A DNA stretch of 64,000 nucleotides from Pseudanabaena sp. Chao 1811 (GTDB lineage: Bacteria > Cyanobacteriota > Cyanobacteriia > Pseudanabaenales > Pseudanabaenaceae), in the NCBI RefSeq assembly GCF_027942295.1, contig NZ_CP101416.1, positions 4,574,501 through 4,638,500 on the forward strand, written 5' to 3'. Of this stretch, positions 63,308 to 64,000 are shown in pieces (the first letter of the stretch is position 1; each line of letters begins with the position of its first letter). The translations under genes and the position numbers were made by a program. Below the pieces are notes generated by a model. That model did not search any database. It had not been told where the DNA came from and saw only the letters and a program-made list of their open reading frames with translations.

Positions 63308-63784
63308 TTATTTACTTAACAAAGATTCAATGTCTTGACGTAACCCAGCATCCTCAGGAGCAACGCTAGAAGGATAATACTTCACGACTTTACCTTCTTT
63401 ATCGACAAGAAACTTATTGAAGTTCCATTGCACCTGACTACCCGTGGTTTCGGTTAAGTATTTATACGCATCGGTCATGTCAGCGCCTTTCACCTTCACT
63501 TTGCTAAACATATCAAAGGTGACATCGTAGGTGAGAGAGCAGAAGCTCTTGATTTCTGATTCAGTACCAGGTTCTTGTGCGCCAAAGTCATTGCTAGGAA
63601 ATCCCAAAATCTCAAAACCTTGATCTTTGTATTCACGATAAAGAGATTCTAGACCCTTGTATTGCTTGGTATAGCCACATTTAGAAGCAACGTTAACTAC
63701 TAGAGCAACCTTGCCTTTGTATTTGGCGAGATCAACTGGTTGACCATCAATGTTAGTAATCTTGAAATCGTAAAGTGTAGACAT
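63308..63784 (-). CDS. Glutathione peroxidase family protein
   Basis: The 158-residue protein is a cysteine-type GPx, which reduces lipid or hydrogen peroxides, mostly with thioredoxin in this group. The active site is C36 in NVASKCGYTKQY, Q70 in FPSNDFGAQEPG and W120-N121 in VQWNFNKFLV, the conserved Cys-Gln-Trp-Asn tetrad. It is a normal-length enzyme without a signal peptide and so is cytosolic. In cyanobacteria homologues often use NADPH through thioredoxin. It is transcribed away from the P-loop gene. Confidence 0.95.
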   Translation of the reverse strand: MSTLYDFKITNIDGQPVDLAKYKGKVALVVNVASKCGYTKQYKGLESLYREYKDQGFEILGFPSNDFGAQEPGTESEIKSFCSLTYDVTFDMFSKVKVKGADMTDAYKYLTETTGSQVQWNFNKFLVDKEGKVVKYYPSSVAPEDAGLRQDIESLLSK

Positions 63785-63910
63785 ATTTTAAGGTTTTTAG
63801 TTTTTTTTTGAGGATAGGGTCTGAGTGTTTAAGTCTTAAGTATAAATGCTCAGATCGATTGGTGGTTGCTATAGTTGAAAAGATCCATTTAGCATTTTGC
63901 GGCGATTTGA

Positions 63911-64000
63911 ATGGCAAGTGTAATTATCCTGATTGGCGTACCTGCAAGTGGCAAGTCTAGCCTCGCTGAGCAGATGTTGCGTACTTCTAATCAGACTGCT
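63911..64000 (+). CDS. P-loop ATPase/kinase, N-terminal fragment
   Basis: The first 30 residues of a gene that runs out of the window: MASVIILIGVPASGKSSLAEQM. GVPASGKSS is a Walker A (GxxxxGKS) P-loop of the small AAA or zeta-toxin/kinase-like group. The rest cannot be seen, so I cannot name the family. Confidence 0.65.
   Translation, partial: MASVIILIGVPASGKSSLAEQMLRTSNQTA

Noticed and set aside
1-64000. tRNA and rRNA genes
   Set aside because: I looked for T-loop consensus stretches such as GGTTCGAATCC with matching acceptor stems and for rRNA core sequences in the intergenic regions and found none; a covariance search would be decisive.

Overview
The window is a 64 kb chromosomal segment of a cyanobacterium. 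Direct signs are the very frequent octamer GCGATCGC (HIP1), the Mg-chelatase subunit ChlH, two Tic20-like proteins, a PixD-like BLUF photoreceptor, the SufBCD/SufR iron-sulfur set with a recognisable SufR operator, and a GyrB intein at the position known from Synechocystis. Gene style and the abundant short hairpin repeats would fit a Pseudanabaena-like filamentous genus, but that is inference.

Layout. 1-9.1 kb: end of priA, a conserved membrane-anchored unknown, prmC, a tandem tic20 pair, and chlH with a perfect RpaB-type HLR1 site between tic20 and chlH. 9.1-12.1 kb: small accessory region with a TumE-like toxin-antitoxin pair, a DUF6232-like membrane pair, G-rich repeats and a decayed ORF. 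12.1-24.5 kb: VanZ-like protein, gltX, a GH57/DUF3536 enzyme, aroE, an exported protein with a PEP-CTERM-like tail, a CPBP protease, a cysteine/cystine lyase-like enzyme, then a TM2/SHOCT protein, a helix-hairpin-helix protein and a pentapeptide-repeat protein. 24.5-41.8 kb: a mosaic of core and accessory genes. It holds BLUF, an intact IS982-type element, Trypco1 plus caspase-GUN4, two Uma2 proteins, an S9 peptidase, a TerB/DUF1232 pair, a DUF433/DUF5615 toxin-antitoxin pair flanked by a duplicated ddpX tail, ddpX, murA, a second small TA-like pair, NACHT-GUN4, and a RAYT transposase surrounded by REPIN-like palindromes. 41.9-64 kb: folK, ruvC, two secreted DUF4189 paralogs, intein-containing gyrB, a split suf locus with sufR and nfu, a 1396-residue hybrid kinase, bioB, ppk1, a glutathione peroxidase and the start of a P-loop protein.

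The most interesting content is the pair of conflict-type proteins that carry the tetrapyrrole-binding GUN4 fold at their C-termini. One has a caspase domain and sits in an operon with a Trypco1 protein; the other has a membrane-anchored NACHT NTPase downstream of a small TA-like pair. They lie 10 kb apart in a region rich in toxin-antitoxin genes, nuclease-like genes and mobile elements. The canonical GUN4 client, ChlH, is in the same window. This suggests GUN4 is reused here as a sensor or adaptor in suicide or defence signalling.

A second theme is non-coding structure. At least ten long perfect hairpins (15-27 bp stems) lie between genes. Several share semi-conserved outer arms but have unrelated inner stems, and some lie in divergent promoter regions where they cannot be ordinary terminators. 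No rRNA, tRNA or CRISPR array was seen.
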